Origin: Rhodobacterales bacterium HKCCE2091
GTDB taxonomy: Bacteria > Pseudomonadota > Alphaproteobacteria > Rhodobacterales > Rhodobacteraceae
Length of the DNA stretch: 64,000 nucleotides
Assembly: GCA_015689685.1 (NCBI GenBank)
Contig: WVSL01000018.1
Span: forward strand, 1 to 64,000
Reading direction: 5' to 3'
Both the position numbers and the translations under genes were made by a program. The notes under the pieces were generated by a model. That model was not told the DNA's origin, made no database searches, and saw nothing but the letters and a program-made list of their open reading frames with translations. Position 1 is the first letter of the stretch; each line of letters begins with the position of its first letter. This document shows positions 9,117-17,401 of this stretch, in pieces.

Positions 9117-9215
9117 CTCGGTCTCCTCCCGAAAGTGGTTTGCCGCTATCTGTGTGGCGGCGTTGATGTAACGGAGGTGCCTCCTCGCTCCTCCGCATGG
9201 CTACAACCGGTGGCC

Positions 9216-10238
9216 CTACTCCGCAGGGACCTCCGCGTTGTTCTGTGCGACGCGACTGCGTGCCTTCTTCTTCTGGAACCGTTCCTTCATGAGCCGATCG
9301 CCTTCGGGCGTGCCGTCATGCCAGGTGCCGAACCACTTGTCCCAGGGCAGCATCCCGTCGTCGCAGTAGTTCACCTCGAAATACTTGTGGTGCAGGTAGT
9401 GGGCATAGGCGTGGCTCTGCACCGCGCGGTCCTCGGTCACTTCCATCCGGTCGAAGCCGATATGGCCGACGACGGCGCCGAAGGCGGCGATGTTCCACTG
9501 CCAGACCACGACGAAGGGGTTCGACCACAGCATCGCGTGCCAGAAGAGCGATGCGAAGTAGAGGAAGGCCTCCACCGGGTGCATCGACATCGACGACCAC
9601 GGCGACGGGTTGATCGAGTTGTGGTGAACCGAATGGCACCACTTGTAGAACCCCGGCAGATGCATCGCGCGGTGGGCGAAGAAGAAATGCGCCTCGTGCA
9701 GGATGGGGGCCGCGAAGATCAGCACCGCGATCCAGACCGGGTTCGTGGTCATTGGCAGGTAGCCGGCCGCGAAGGCCCAGAGCATCAGGACCTCGATCAC
9801 GGTGCCGATCGGCAGCGTCACGAACATCGAGCGCAGGAAGTTGTCGAGGTTCTGCGAGCGGAACCAGAACACGTCCGACGGTTGCTCGGCCGGGAACTTG
9901 CCGTTGTACTTGAAGCGCCGCTCCTGTCGCCGCATCGCGTAGAACCGCAGCTCGAACGCGCCGTAGAACAGGAAGATCCCGGCGAAGTTGATCGCCAGAA
10001 GGCGAAGCGGCCAGCCCCAGGACAGGTTCGACATGACCTCCATCGGCGGCAGCAGCACGAACCACCAGACCAGCGTGATCGCAAGGAAGACGAGATTCCA
10101 TCCGGTCAGGTAACCGAGCAGCCATTTCGCCACCGCGCCGGGGCGGAAGTCCGAGCCACCGAAGGGCGGCAGGCCGAGGGCGTCGTTGGGGCGCCAGTTG
10201 CCGCGCTTGTCGCGGGTGCCGTGGGCGAGATCATCCAT
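9216..10238 (-). CDS. Sterol desaturase/fatty-acid hydroxylase family membrane diiron oxygenase (paralog 2)
   Basis: 340-residue integral membrane protein of the fatty acid hydroxylase superfamily. Histidine boxes: H189-x3-H193, H202-SV-HH206 and H279-YL-HH283, forming the diiron site. Roughly four to five membrane segments flank the boxes. It is about 60 percent identical by eye to the gene just upstream, pointing to tandem duplication. It starts 5 bp after that gene's stop. An electron donor is needed, and the operon's Rieske ferredoxin fits. It may hydroxylate or O-demethylate the transported substrate, as MocD is thought to in rhizopine catabolism, but MocD homology was not tested. Confidence 0.82.
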   Translation of the reverse strand: MDDLAHGTRDKRGNWRPNDALGLPPFGGSDFRPGAVAKWLLGYLTGWNLVFLAITLVWWFVLLPPMEVMSNLSWGWPLRLLAINFAGIFLFYGAFELRFYAMRRQERRFKYNGKFPAEQPSDVFWFRSQNLDNFLRSMFVTLPIGTVIEVLMLWAFAAGYLPMTTNPVWIAVLIFAAPILHEAHFFFAHRAMHLPGFYKWCHSVHHNSINPSPWSSMSMHPVEAFLYFASLFWHAMLWSNPFVVVWQWNIAAFGAVVGHIGFDRMEVTEDRAVQSHAYAHYLHHKYFEVNYCDDGMLPWDKWFGTWHDGTPEGDRLMKERFQKKKARSRVAQNNAEVPAE

Positions 10239-10243
10239 GGATC

Positions 10244-11272
10244 TCACTCCGCCGGAGCCGCGCCGGCCTTGCGGGCCCGTGCGCGTTCCTTCTTGGCGCG
10301 GAACCGCGCCTTCATCTGCTCGTCGGCGTCCTTGGTGCCGTCGTGCCAGGTGCCAAACCACTTGTCGAGCGGCACGAGGCCATCGGCGCCGTAATTCACC
10401 TCGAAGTACTTGTGATGCAGGTAGTGGGCATAGGCGTGGCTGTCGATCGCCGCGTCATCCGACACTTCGAGCTTGTCGAAGCCGATATGCCCGTTAATCG
10501 CGCCGTAGCCGACCGCGTGGCTGTTGAACAGCATCACCACCGGGTGCGACGGGATCAGCAGGTGCCAGACGATCTCGGCGAAATAGAGCACGTGCTCCAC
10601 CGGGTGCATGGACAGCGACGACCACGGGCTCGGGTTGATCGAGTTGTGATGCACCGAGTGGATCCACTTGTAGAGCGTCGGCGTGTGGATCAGCCGGTGG
10701 ATTGCGAAGAAGTGAAGCTCGTGGATCGCCGGCACGAGGAGCGTCAGCGCGACGAGCCACGGCCAGTGCGTCGACCAGTCGACCCAGTTGCCCCAGGTGT
10801 TCGCCCAGGCCCAGAGCATGAGCACTTCGGTCAGGGTCCAGATCGGGATACCGATCAGGAACGAGCGCAGGAAATTGTCGAGGTTCTGGGACTTGAACCA
10901 GAACACGTCGGAGGGGTTCTCGGCCGGGAAGCGGTGGTTGAACTTGAACCGCGTCTCCTGCCGGCGCTTGACGTAGTAGAACAGCTCCACCGCGCCATAC
11001 ATCGCGAAGATGCCGGCGGAGTTCACGAGCAGGAGCCAGAGGCCCCATCCCCAGGACAGGCTCCGGAGCGTCTCGACGTCGGGGATGATGAAGAACCAGT
11101 AGAGCAGCGCGGTCGCCATGTGAAAGGCGTTCCACGGCCAGAGATAGCCGATGAACCAATGCCCGAGGGTTCTGGCGTCGAAGGCCCGGCGCCAGAACGG
11201 CGCGACTTCGAGCGGCGCGTTCGGCTTCCAGTCACCACGCTTGTCGCGCGTGCCGTAAAGCAGGTCGTCCAT
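10244..11272 (-). CDS. Sterol desaturase/fatty-acid hydroxylase family membrane diiron oxygenase (paralog 1)
   Basis: 342-residue paralog and first gene of the leftward operon. Histidine boxes at H192-x3-H196, H205-SV-HH209 and H283-YL-HH287. The shared N-terminus (MDDLLYGTRDKRGDWKPN) and the C-terminal DKWFGTWHDGT block are nearly the same in both copies. Strong ribosome site gggggagga before the ATG. The charged Lys/Arg/Ala C-terminal tail is probably cytoplasmic. Upstream lie an FNR-like box and the operator array shared with the lacI gene. Function as an oxygen-dependent hydroxylase is well supported; the substrate is inferred. Confidence 0.83.
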   Translation of the reverse strand: MDDLLYGTRDKRGDWKPNAPLEVAPFWRRAFDARTLGHWFIGYLWPWNAFHMATALLYWFFIIPDVETLRSLSWGWGLWLLLVNSAGIFAMYGAVELFYYVKRRQETRFKFNHRFPAENPSDVFWFKSQNLDNFLRSFLIGIPIWTLTEVLMLWAWANTWGNWVDWSTHWPWLVALTLLVPAIHELHFFAIHRLIHTPTLYKWIHSVHHNSINPSPWSSLSMHPVEHVLYFAEIVWHLLIPSHPVVMLFNSHAVGYGAINGHIGFDKLEVSDDAAIDSHAYAHYLHHKYFEVNYGADGLVPLDKWFGTWHDGTKDADEQMKARFRAKKERARARKAGAAPAE

Positions 11273-11332
11273 GGTGTCCTCCCCCGTACCGGCGTTCGAA
11301 TCTCGTTCGCGGCACCTCTTGGGGATGACTCA

Positions 11333-11346
11333 TTGACATGGATCAA
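11333..11346. promoter_or_regulatory. FNR/FnrL-like box
   Basis: TTGACATGGATCAA matches the FNR consensus TTGAT-N4-ATCAA at nine of ten positions. It lies 60 bp upstream of the first hydroxylase start. The same bases contain TTGACA, a sigma-70 -35 match for rightward transcription toward lacI, so the palindrome may be fortuitous. Confidence 0.35.
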
Positions 11347-11378
11347 ATCAACTTGCTTCATTAAGCATCATATATTTA

Positions 11379-11435
11379 GTCTCACTACGTCTCATTCGGT
11401 GATCCCAGGTCGGCGAGAATGATACAAAATGAGAC
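11379..11435. promoter_or_regulatory. Four-half-site symmetric operator between the operon and lacI
   Basis: Two direct copies, GTCTCACT (11379-11386) and GTCTCATT (11389-11396), are mirrored by AATGATAC (11418-11425) and AATGAGAC (11428-11435). Each pair is spaced exactly 10 bp and the whole is symmetric about 11407. The last half-site ends next to the lacI ribosome binding site. It is a likely binding region for the adjacent LacI-family regulator, allowing control of both directions; binding itself is inferred. Confidence 0.5.
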
Positions 11436-11446
11436 GAGGAGGGGTC

Positions 11447-12475
11447 ATGGCACGACCAACAATTCGCGATCTGGCCGAAGCGGCTGGCGTTTCGGTATCG
11501 ACAGTCAATCGCGTACTCGGGGGGGCCGAGAACGTCCGCGCTCCGACCGTCCGGCGCGTGCTCGATGCGGCCGAGGAAATCGGGTTCTATGGGGTCGGCA
11601 CGATTCAGAGCCGGGTACAGTCCGCCCGGCCCAAGGATCGCTTTGTCGTCATCCTGCAACAGCCCGGCCGGCACTTTTACCAGGAACTCGGACGCAACCT
11701 CGAGCTGGCGGCTCAGTCGTTCGAGGGGCGGGATATCCGGCTCGACGTCGTCTACATGGAGGACCTGTCGTCTGACCGCATCGCCGCGGAAATGTTGGAA
11801 CTCGGTGCCGAAGCAGACGGGATCGCCATTGTCACCGCCGAACATCCGCTGATCCGCGAAGCGATCGACCGTCTATCGAGCAAGGGGGTCCCGGTCATAG
11901 GCGTCATCGCGCCTCTGAATGCGAGCGCGAACGTGGGGTTCGTCGGCCTCGACAACTGGAAGGTGGGGCGCACCGCCGCATGGGCCTTCAACCACCTGTG
12001 CCGGACTCCGGGAAAGATCGGTATCCTCGTGGGAAACCATCGTTACCGGAACCAGGACCTGAACGAGAGCGGATTCCGGTCCTATTTCCGCGAGCATGGA
12101 CGGGATTTCACGCTCCTTGAGCCGCTCCTGACCTATGAGTCGAGCGCGGTGGCGCGCGAGATGACCGAACGGCTGCTAGCCGAGCATCCGGACCTCGTTG
12201 GGCTCTACATTTCCGGCGGTGGGATTACCGGTGCAATCTCCGCTCTTCGCGACTCCGGTCGGTCGGGCGAACTGGTTGCGGTTGGGTACGAGCTGTTCGA
12301 CATCACCCGCGCGGCCCTGATTGACGGAACGCTCACGCTACTCATCTCCCACCCGCTGAAGCGACTGGCCGAAGAGACGATCGCAGGGTTGGTGCGGAGC
12401 AAGGTCTCGGGGCCGAGCGGCGGAAGTCAGCGTCTGCTTCTCGATTTCGAGATCTACACTTCGGAAAACATTTAG
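11447..12475 (+). CDS. LacI-family transcriptional regulator
   Basis: 342 residues. The N-terminal LacI helix-turn-helix is TIRDLAEAAGVSVSTVNRVL (residues 5-24), followed by the hinge and a periplasmic-binding-like sensor domain (FVGLDNWKVGRTAAWAFNHL, LYISGGGITGA). The start at MARPTIRD has gaggagg upstream and fits the family better than a start 18 bp earlier. It is transcribed away from the inositol-type operon and is its probable repressor, with a sugar or intermediate as inducer. This arrangement, a divergent local regulator, is normal for sugar operons. Confidence 0.9.
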   Translation: MARPTIRDLAEAAGVSVSTVNRVLGGAENVRAPTVRRVLDAAEEIGFYGVGTIQSRVQSARPKDRFVVILQQPGRHFYQELGRNLELAAQSFEGRDIRLDVVYMEDLSSDRIAAEMLELGAEADGIAIVTAEHPLIREAIDRLSSKGVPVIGVIAPLNASANVGFVGLDNWKVGRTAAWAFNHLCRTPGKIGILVGNHRYRNQDLNESGFRSYFREHGRDFTLLEPLLTYESSAVAREMTERLLAEHPDLVGLYISGGGITGAISALRDSGRSGELVAVGYELFDITRAALIDGTLTLLISHPLKRLAEETIAGLVRSKVSGPSGGSQRLLLDFEIYTSENI

Positions 12476-12703
12476 CCTGAAGGCGCGTTGCAGGCACGCA
12501 GGCGGTGGGTCGGCCCCTTGGGATCTTGTCAAACGGTTAACTGCATCTCCAGATCGGCCATGGTATAGGACGACTTAGTTGACGGAGAACCTTCGCCTTC
12601 GGACCCGCTTCCTTCACCACTTGGCCTCGGAAACTGTTTCTACGTGTGCGGAGTCAACTGGAATTTCTCGTTGTGTTCGGTTGTTATACTGTACCTCTCT
12701 GCA

Positions 12704-14158
12704 TCACCCCCGTTGAGGAATAGTCTTTCCCGGATTCAGGATGTCCTGAGGATCGAGCGCATGCTTGATCTTTCGCATGGCATCCAGCCTCTCTTGGCTT
12801 CGGTAGCGCCGCATGAATGAAAGTTTCGACGCGCCGATACCGTGTTCCGCGCTGAACGAACCGCCCCTGCGACTTACGTTTTCGAGGATCGCGGTCTTCG
12901 TATCCTCCAACGGCAGCGTCGACCAGTCGGCTCCCCGGGCCGGCACAAGGGCATAGTGGAGATTGCCGTCTCCCATGTGCGCAACGGTCAGCGGCTGAAA
13001 ACCGGCATCACTTACCGAGGTATCGGAGTCCCGGATGAACTGAGAAACCTCCGAGAGGGGCAGTGCGATGTCAAAGATGTAGCAGTGATCGAGTGAAAAC
13101 AGCGACTCCGCGACGGCTTCGCGCATCTTCCAAAGCTCGGCGCGGTGTTGTCCCGACCCTGCGATCACCGCGTCCTGAACCGCGCCATCTTCCATCAGGT
13201 CGGCCAACGCTTCGGTGAGCAGGGCATCCAGGCAAGCTTCCCCGTCATCATTCACCTCCGCATCAGCCGGCCGGCTCGACGCGATCTCGAGAAGTATGCC
13301 GGTCTCTGCGGGGACCTCCAGGGGTTGGCGACAGCCGATGTGCTCGCAAACCAGGTCGACAAGCGGCCCTGGCATGTATTCGAACGCTTCTACAAGGCCG
13401 CCCGACACGTCCTGCAACCGGTTCAACACCTCGAACGATGCCTCCACGTCACGGAGCGAAAGAAACGCCGTCGCCGTGGCGACCGGGGCGGGGCAAAGCC
13501 TGACCGTCGCACCGGTAATGATGCCGAGGGTTCCCTCCGAGCCGATCAGGAGATCGCGAAGGTCATAACCGGTGTTGTCCTTGCGGACGCCCGACAGGTC
13601 GCTCACGACGCTTCCATCAGCAAGCACCGCCTCGATGCCCAGGCATTGCGCGCGCGCGTTCCCGTAGCGCAGGACATTGGACCCACCGGCGTTCGTGGCC
13701 AGGTTGCCGCCGATGGTGCAACTGCCGCGCGCGCCAAACATCAGCGGGAAGATCAGTCCGTCCTCGGCCACGCGTTCCTGCAGTGTTTGCAGGACCACGC
13801 CGGCATCCACGGTGGCGCATCGGGCCACGGTGTCGATAGACCGGATGGTCTTCATCCGGTTCAGCGACAGCAAGACGTGAGGTCGGTTTCCGGCCGGGAC
13901 GGACCCTCCGGCGAGGCCCGTATTCCCGCCCTGTGCCGTGATCGCGATCCGTGACGCGGCACAGATCGACACGACGCGGGAAACCTCCTCGGTCGTAGAC
14001 GGTCGCACGATCGCAATGGCCGAGCCGGAAAACTCCCCGCTCCAGTCCGTCAGGTAGGCCTCGGTGCCGGCTGATCCGGTGTGGAGGCCATGTTCGCCGA
14101 CAACGTCCAGCAGCTTCGCGAGAACGTCGGCCGGCTCTGTGATGGTCCCGGTAGTCAT
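12704..14158 (-). CDS. FAD-binding oxidase (GlcD / D-2-hydroxyacid dehydrogenase type)
   Basis: 484-residue flavoprotein of the FAD_binding_4 plus FAD-oxidase C-terminal family. The FAD pyrophosphate loop is QGGNTGLAGGSVP (about 76-88); SCTIGGNLATNAGGSNVLRYG and NTGYDLRDLLIGSEGTLGIIT follow, and the C-terminal HMGDGNLHY and EHGIGASK motifs are present. Family members oxidise D-lactate, glycolate or D-2-hydroxyglutarate to keto acids. It overlaps tctA by 4 bp, so it probably oxidises the 2-hydroxyacid that the transporter imports. The precise acid cannot be told. Confidence 0.85.
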   Translation of the reverse strand: MTTGTITEPADVLAKLLDVVGEHGLHTGSAGTEAYLTDWSGEFSGSAIAIVRPSTTEEVSRVVSICAASRIAITAQGGNTGLAGGSVPAGNRPHVLLSLNRMKTIRSIDTVARCATVDAGVVLQTLQERVAEDGLIFPLMFGARGSCTIGGNLATNAGGSNVLRYGNARAQCLGIEAVLADGSVVSDLSGVRKDNTGYDLRDLLIGSEGTLGIITGATVRLCPAPVATATAFLSLRDVEASFEVLNRLQDVSGGLVEAFEYMPGPLVDLVCEHIGCRQPLEVPAETGILLEIASSRPADAEVNDDGEACLDALLTEALADLMEDGAVQDAVIAGSGQHRAELWKMREAVAESLFSLDHCYIFDIALPLSEVSQFIRDSDTSVSDAGFQPLTVAHMGDGNLHYALVPARGADWSTLPLEDTKTAILENVSRRGGSFSAEHGIGASKLSFMRRYRSQERLDAMRKIKHALDPQDILNPGKTIPQRG

Positions 14159-15765
14159 GACTTCTCCACCCGCGCCTTCTTCGAGGCGCCAGGCCCGTCG
14201 CGTCGGCCGAGCACCGCCACGGACACGACGGCGAGCGCGAGAAACGTGATCGAAGTCCAGGACTGAAACAGGAATAGCGGGTCGCCGCCCGATGCCGAAA
14301 AGGCCTGTCGCGCCGTTCGCTCGAGGCTGCCGGTCAGGATGAAGGCGATCACGAATGGCAGGACAGAAATGTCCAGGCGACGGAACAGATATCCGAGGAT
14401 GCCGAAGCCGAACGCGATCCAGAGCGAAACGAAACTCGTCTCCTGCACGTAGATCGCCGTCATCGTAACGAGCAGCACGACCGGAAGCAGGTAGCGGATC
14501 GGGACCCGGGCCATGATCCCCATGGAGCGCATGAAGACGCCGCCGATGGTCCAGTTGAGGAAGTTGCCCACCGCCATCAACGTGAAGATGCCGAACGCGA
14601 CGACAAGCTCGGGGTTGACCGCGGGGCGGGTGAAATTGAACACGGCCGGACCCGGGTTGAAGCCCCCGATACTGTCGGCGGCGAGTATCAGGAATACGGC
14701 TGCGGCGTTGCCGGGGATGCCGAGCGAGAGCACCGGGATCAGATTGGCGCCGGATACCGCGGAGTTCGCGGCCTCGGTGGCAGCAATTCCTTCTGGGGCG
14801 CCTTCGCCGAAATCCTTCTGCTCCGAAGTCTTGCGACGCCGGTGGGCGGACGCCCCGAACGTGTAGCCGAGCGTGGCCGCGAGCGTCGAGCCGACACCGG
14901 GCAAGGCACCGATCACTGTTCCGATGGCGGACGATCTCGCGATGTGGGGTGCAATGCGGCGAATGTCGCCGCGCATGAGGCCGTCCTTGTCACGGTGCTC
15001 CGGTTCGATCGTGTCGACTTCCACGGCCGGACCGCGCCACAGGTCCTCGAAGCTCTTGAAGATTTCGCCGAGAATGAGGACGCCCAAAACGGCGGCGACC
15101 AACGGGAAGCCGCGGCTTATCTCGTCTACTCCAAGGGTCAGCCGCGGATGAAACTCTTCGCCGGTGGCGACCAGGGCGGCGATCATTCCGAGAGAGATCG
15201 AGATCAGCCCCTTGCCGACCGACGAGCCCATGACGGCGGCGATGAAGCTGAGCGAAAGGATGATCAGCGATGTCTTCTCGGGCAGGTCGAGGAAGCGCTC
15301 GACCAATACCGCGAGAAAGGGTGCGCAGACGAACAGGACGATGTCCGAGACGGTGTCACCGGAAACCGATGAGATATGCGCGACCTTGAGCGCGCGCATC
15401 GGCATCCCGCGCCGGGTCATCGGGTAGCCGTCGAGCGTGGTCATGAACGCGTCCGGGGTCCCCGGCGTGTTGAACAGGATCGCGGGTACTGCGCCGCCGA
15501 CCGTCGCGCCCTTCATGATGCCGATGAGAAAGCCGAAGACCGGGAGCAGCGCCTCGGGTCGGACACCAAAGATCGAAATCAGGATCGGCAGCGACACGGC
15601 CATGGCCATGGGTCCGGCCAGTCCGGGGGTGGCGCCGACCGCGATCCCGGTCAGCAGTCCCAGGAAGAGCATGACCAGCGCGGCAGGGACTCCGACACCA
15701 AGGATCGAGAACATGGGAGGGCCATTGAAGACGGCCTGAATACCAAGGAGGACGTAGTCCATCAC
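14155..15765 (-). CDS. tctA: Tripartite tricarboxylate transporter permease, large subunit (TctA)
   Basis: 536-residue inner-membrane protein with about 11-12 hydrophobic segments. TctA hallmarks include GATPGLAGPMAMAVSLP, FNTPGTPDAFMTTLDGYPM and LGIPGNAAAVFLILA. It forms the transport channel with TctB and uses the TctC binding protein. Start and stop overlap the flanking genes by 4 bp each, so tctB-tctA-oxidase is translationally coupled. The substrate is likely a carboxylate. Confidence 0.92.
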   Translation of the reverse strand: MMDYVLLGIQAVFNGPPMFSILGVGVPAALVMLFLGLLTGIAVGATPGLAGPMAMAVSLPILISIFGVRPEALLPVFGFLIGIMKGATVGGAVPAILFNTPGTPDAFMTTLDGYPMTRRGMPMRALKVAHISSVSGDTVSDIVLFVCAPFLAVLVERFLDLPEKTSLIILSLSFIAAVMGSSVGKGLISISLGMIAALVATGEEFHPRLTLGVDEISRGFPLVAAVLGVLILGEIFKSFEDLWRGPAVEVDTIEPEHRDKDGLMRGDIRRIAPHIARSSAIGTVIGALPGVGSTLAATLGYTFGASAHRRRKTSEQKDFGEGAPEGIAATEAANSAVSGANLIPVLSLGIPGNAAAVFLILAADSIGGFNPGPAVFNFTRPAVNPELVVAFGIFTLMAVGNFLNWTIGGVFMRSMGIMARVPIRYLLPVVLLVTMTAIYVQETSFVSLWIAFGFGILGYLFRRLDISVLPFVIAFILTGSLERTARQAFSASGGDPLFLFQSWTSITFLALAVVSVAVLGRRDGPGASKKARVEKS

Positions 15766-16310
15766 ACGTCTCCGTTCGGTGGCAGCAGGAGATCATCGAA
15801 CGGGAGATCGTAGAACATCGCCATGAGCAGCGACGCCAAGACACCGATCAAGAGCGCCTTCCCGGTGAATTGGCGTTCGACGAGGGAAACCATGACTGAG
15901 ACCATCAGGGTGCCTCCAGCGACGTAGCCCAGGTATTTCCAGGGCAGGGTATCCCTGAGTTCCCGGTAGCTTCCCTCGGCTGCGATGGAGGCGAGGGCCG
16001 GGCCGGTCCATCGCATCACAAGGATCGCAGCGAGGTAGATCAGGAGCATGAAGCCGATGAAGGCCAGGTTCCGCGATGAGAGCTGCCCCGTCGGCTTCTT
16101 GCGACGGGACTCGATCAGGAGAGCGGCTCCGGCGAGGCCGAGGATGGCGAAAGCGACGGTCGGGGCGAGAGCATCGCCGATCGAATACCGTCCGCGGACG
16201 GATTCCACGATGCCGCTGCCGGTATCGTTCGGTATCCAGATCACGACAGCGACGAGGGCGCAGGCCAGCACGACAAGACCGAGGACGACGTCTACGTTGA
16301 TGCGTTGCAC
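15762..16310 (-). CDS. tctB: Tripartite tricarboxylate transporter small membrane subunit (TctB)
   Basis: 182-residue protein with four to five predicted membrane segments, the usual size for TctB. Conserved-looking parts are a first helix (VVLGLVVLACALVAVVIWIP), a cytoplasmic RRKK loop and the C-terminal PFDDLLLPPNGDV tail. It overlaps tctA by 4 bp and follows tctC by 34 bp, as in other tct operons. It has no catalytic role; it supports TctA in the membrane. Confidence 0.85.
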   Translation of the reverse strand: MQRINVDVVLGLVVLACALVAVVIWIPNDTGSGIVESVRGRYSIGDALAPTVAFAILGLAGAALLIESRRKKPTGQLSSRNLAFIGFMLLIYLAAILVMRWTGPALASIAAEGSYRELRDTLPWKYLGYVAGGTLMVSVMVSLVERQFTGKALLIGVLASLLMAMFYDLPFDDLLLPPNGDV

Positions 16311-16344
16311 GTGACTCTCCCCCGGTCTTGCCAGCTAGGCTAAG

Positions 16345-17295
16345 TCAGTTGACCGCTTCCATCAGGTTGGACGCAGCTTCGACAGCCGACTGCATGTAGC
16401 CGTCCAGTTCCGCTCCGGTCAGGATCGCCGGCCCGCCGAATGCGCGGTTGACCAGCGTGTTGGCCTCGGTTTCCGGGGTGGTCAAGGCATCGGAGATGGC
16501 CTGGGCCAATGCCTGGCGCGCATCGTCCGGCAATCCGCCAGGTGCGATGAACATGAAGTAGCCGTCGAGATAGAACTCGCTGCCGAGGTCAGTAATGGAC
16601 GGCGCGTCCGGGCTTTCGGCGAGCGGCGTCGGGATGGCGGTCGCAATGTTGACCATTTCGCCGCTCTGCACCGGCCCGGCCTGGGCCCCGGCGACCCAGC
16701 CGATATCAAGATCGCCTGCGCGCAGGCCGTTCATGATTTCGGAGCCGCCCGCGACTTGCACGATATTGAAGTCAATGCCCGAGCCCTGGCTCATGTGATA
16801 GGCCATGTCGGCCTGACGCTCGGTCGCGGTGCCGAACCGGATTGGCGTACCGGCGGCCGCCGCGGCCTCGACGTCGTCCCAGCTGGCAAAGTCGCCCTCG
16901 GCCATTGCGACCAGACCGAGCTGGAACGCTGCGGTGGTGGCCAGCATGGTGAACTGATCGAACTGGAGATCGGAATTGCCTTCGCGCACGGCGTTGTAGG
17001 CAAGGGTTTCGGTGACGACCATGCCGATCGCGGTGCCATCGGCAGGGGCGTCGCGCAGGGCGGCGGCGAGGTTCAAGCCGCTGTTCCCTGGCACTTGTTC
17101 GGGCAGGATCGTCCAGCCCGTGGCATCCTCGATCGCAGAAGCGACGAGCCGCGCCTGCGTGTCGGCACCACCACCCGCAGCGAAGCCGATCATCATGGTG
17201 ATCGGTCCCGGCGGGGTCCAGTCTTGTGCGGACGCGGCGAACGGTGCGGAAATCACCATGGCTGCGGCCACGGCGCTTGTCAGTATCTTGTGCAT
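16345..17295 (-). CDS. tctC: Tripartite tricarboxylate transporter binding protein (TctC/Bug)
   Basis: 316-residue periplasmic binding protein of the Bug/TctC family. A Sec signal peptide (MHKILTSAVAAAMVISAPFA, cleaved near ASA-Q) is followed by PPGPITMMIGFAAGGGADTQ, the family's ligand-binding loop. The start ATG has ggaggaaccc upstream; a longer frame would cross the palindromic operator. It is the first gene of the leftward tctCBA-oxidase operon, divergent from a MarR gene. Confidence 0.9.
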   Translation of the reverse strand: MHKILTSAVAAAMVISAPFAASAQDWTPPGPITMMIGFAAGGGADTQARLVASAIEDATGWTILPEQVPGNSGLNLAAALRDAPADGTAIGMVVTETLAYNAVREGNSDLQFDQFTMLATTAAFQLGLVAMAEGDFASWDDVEAAAAAGTPIRFGTATERQADMAYHMSQGSGIDFNIVQVAGGSEIMNGLRAGDLDIGWVAGAQAGPVQSGEMVNIATAIPTPLAESPDAPSITDLGSEFYLDGYFMFIAPGGLPDDARQALAQAISDALTTPETEANTLVNRAFGGPAILTGAELDGYMQSAVEAASNLMEAVN

Positions 17296-17331
17296 GGGTT
17301 CCTCCTCCACTTCGAGGAAGCATGTCATAGT

Positions 17332-17371
17332 TCGTGGACAAGTCAACAAATGATTGTTGACTTGTCCACGA
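17332..17371. promoter_or_regulatory. 40-bp near-perfect palindrome (MarR operator candidate)
   Basis: Arms TCGTGGACAAGTCAACAA and its exact complement (18 bp each) around a 4-bp ATGA centre. It lies between tctC (start 37 bp left) and the MarR gene (start 31 bp right), so binding here could block both promoters. MarR dimers bind such palindromes; assignment to this MarR is inferred from position. Confidence 0.7.
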
Positions 17372-17401
17372 GTCTACGGGAGGATAGCCTTGGAGGAAGT
17401 C

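Noticed and set aside
7407-10394. Very long open frame (995 codons) on the + strand
   Set aside because: It is antisense to the ABC transporter and hydroxylase genes; composition is Arg/His/Gly-rich with no domain, as expected for a shadow in GC-rich DNA.
12577-12659. AGTTGAC and GTCAACT inverted copies between lacI and the oxidase gene
   Set aside because: Arms are only 7 bp and about 70 bp apart in a convergent gap; probably chance.
17354-17401. Upstream TTG start for the MarR gene
   Set aside because: It lies within the palindromic operator and lacks a ribosome site; the ATG at 17402 has a good one.
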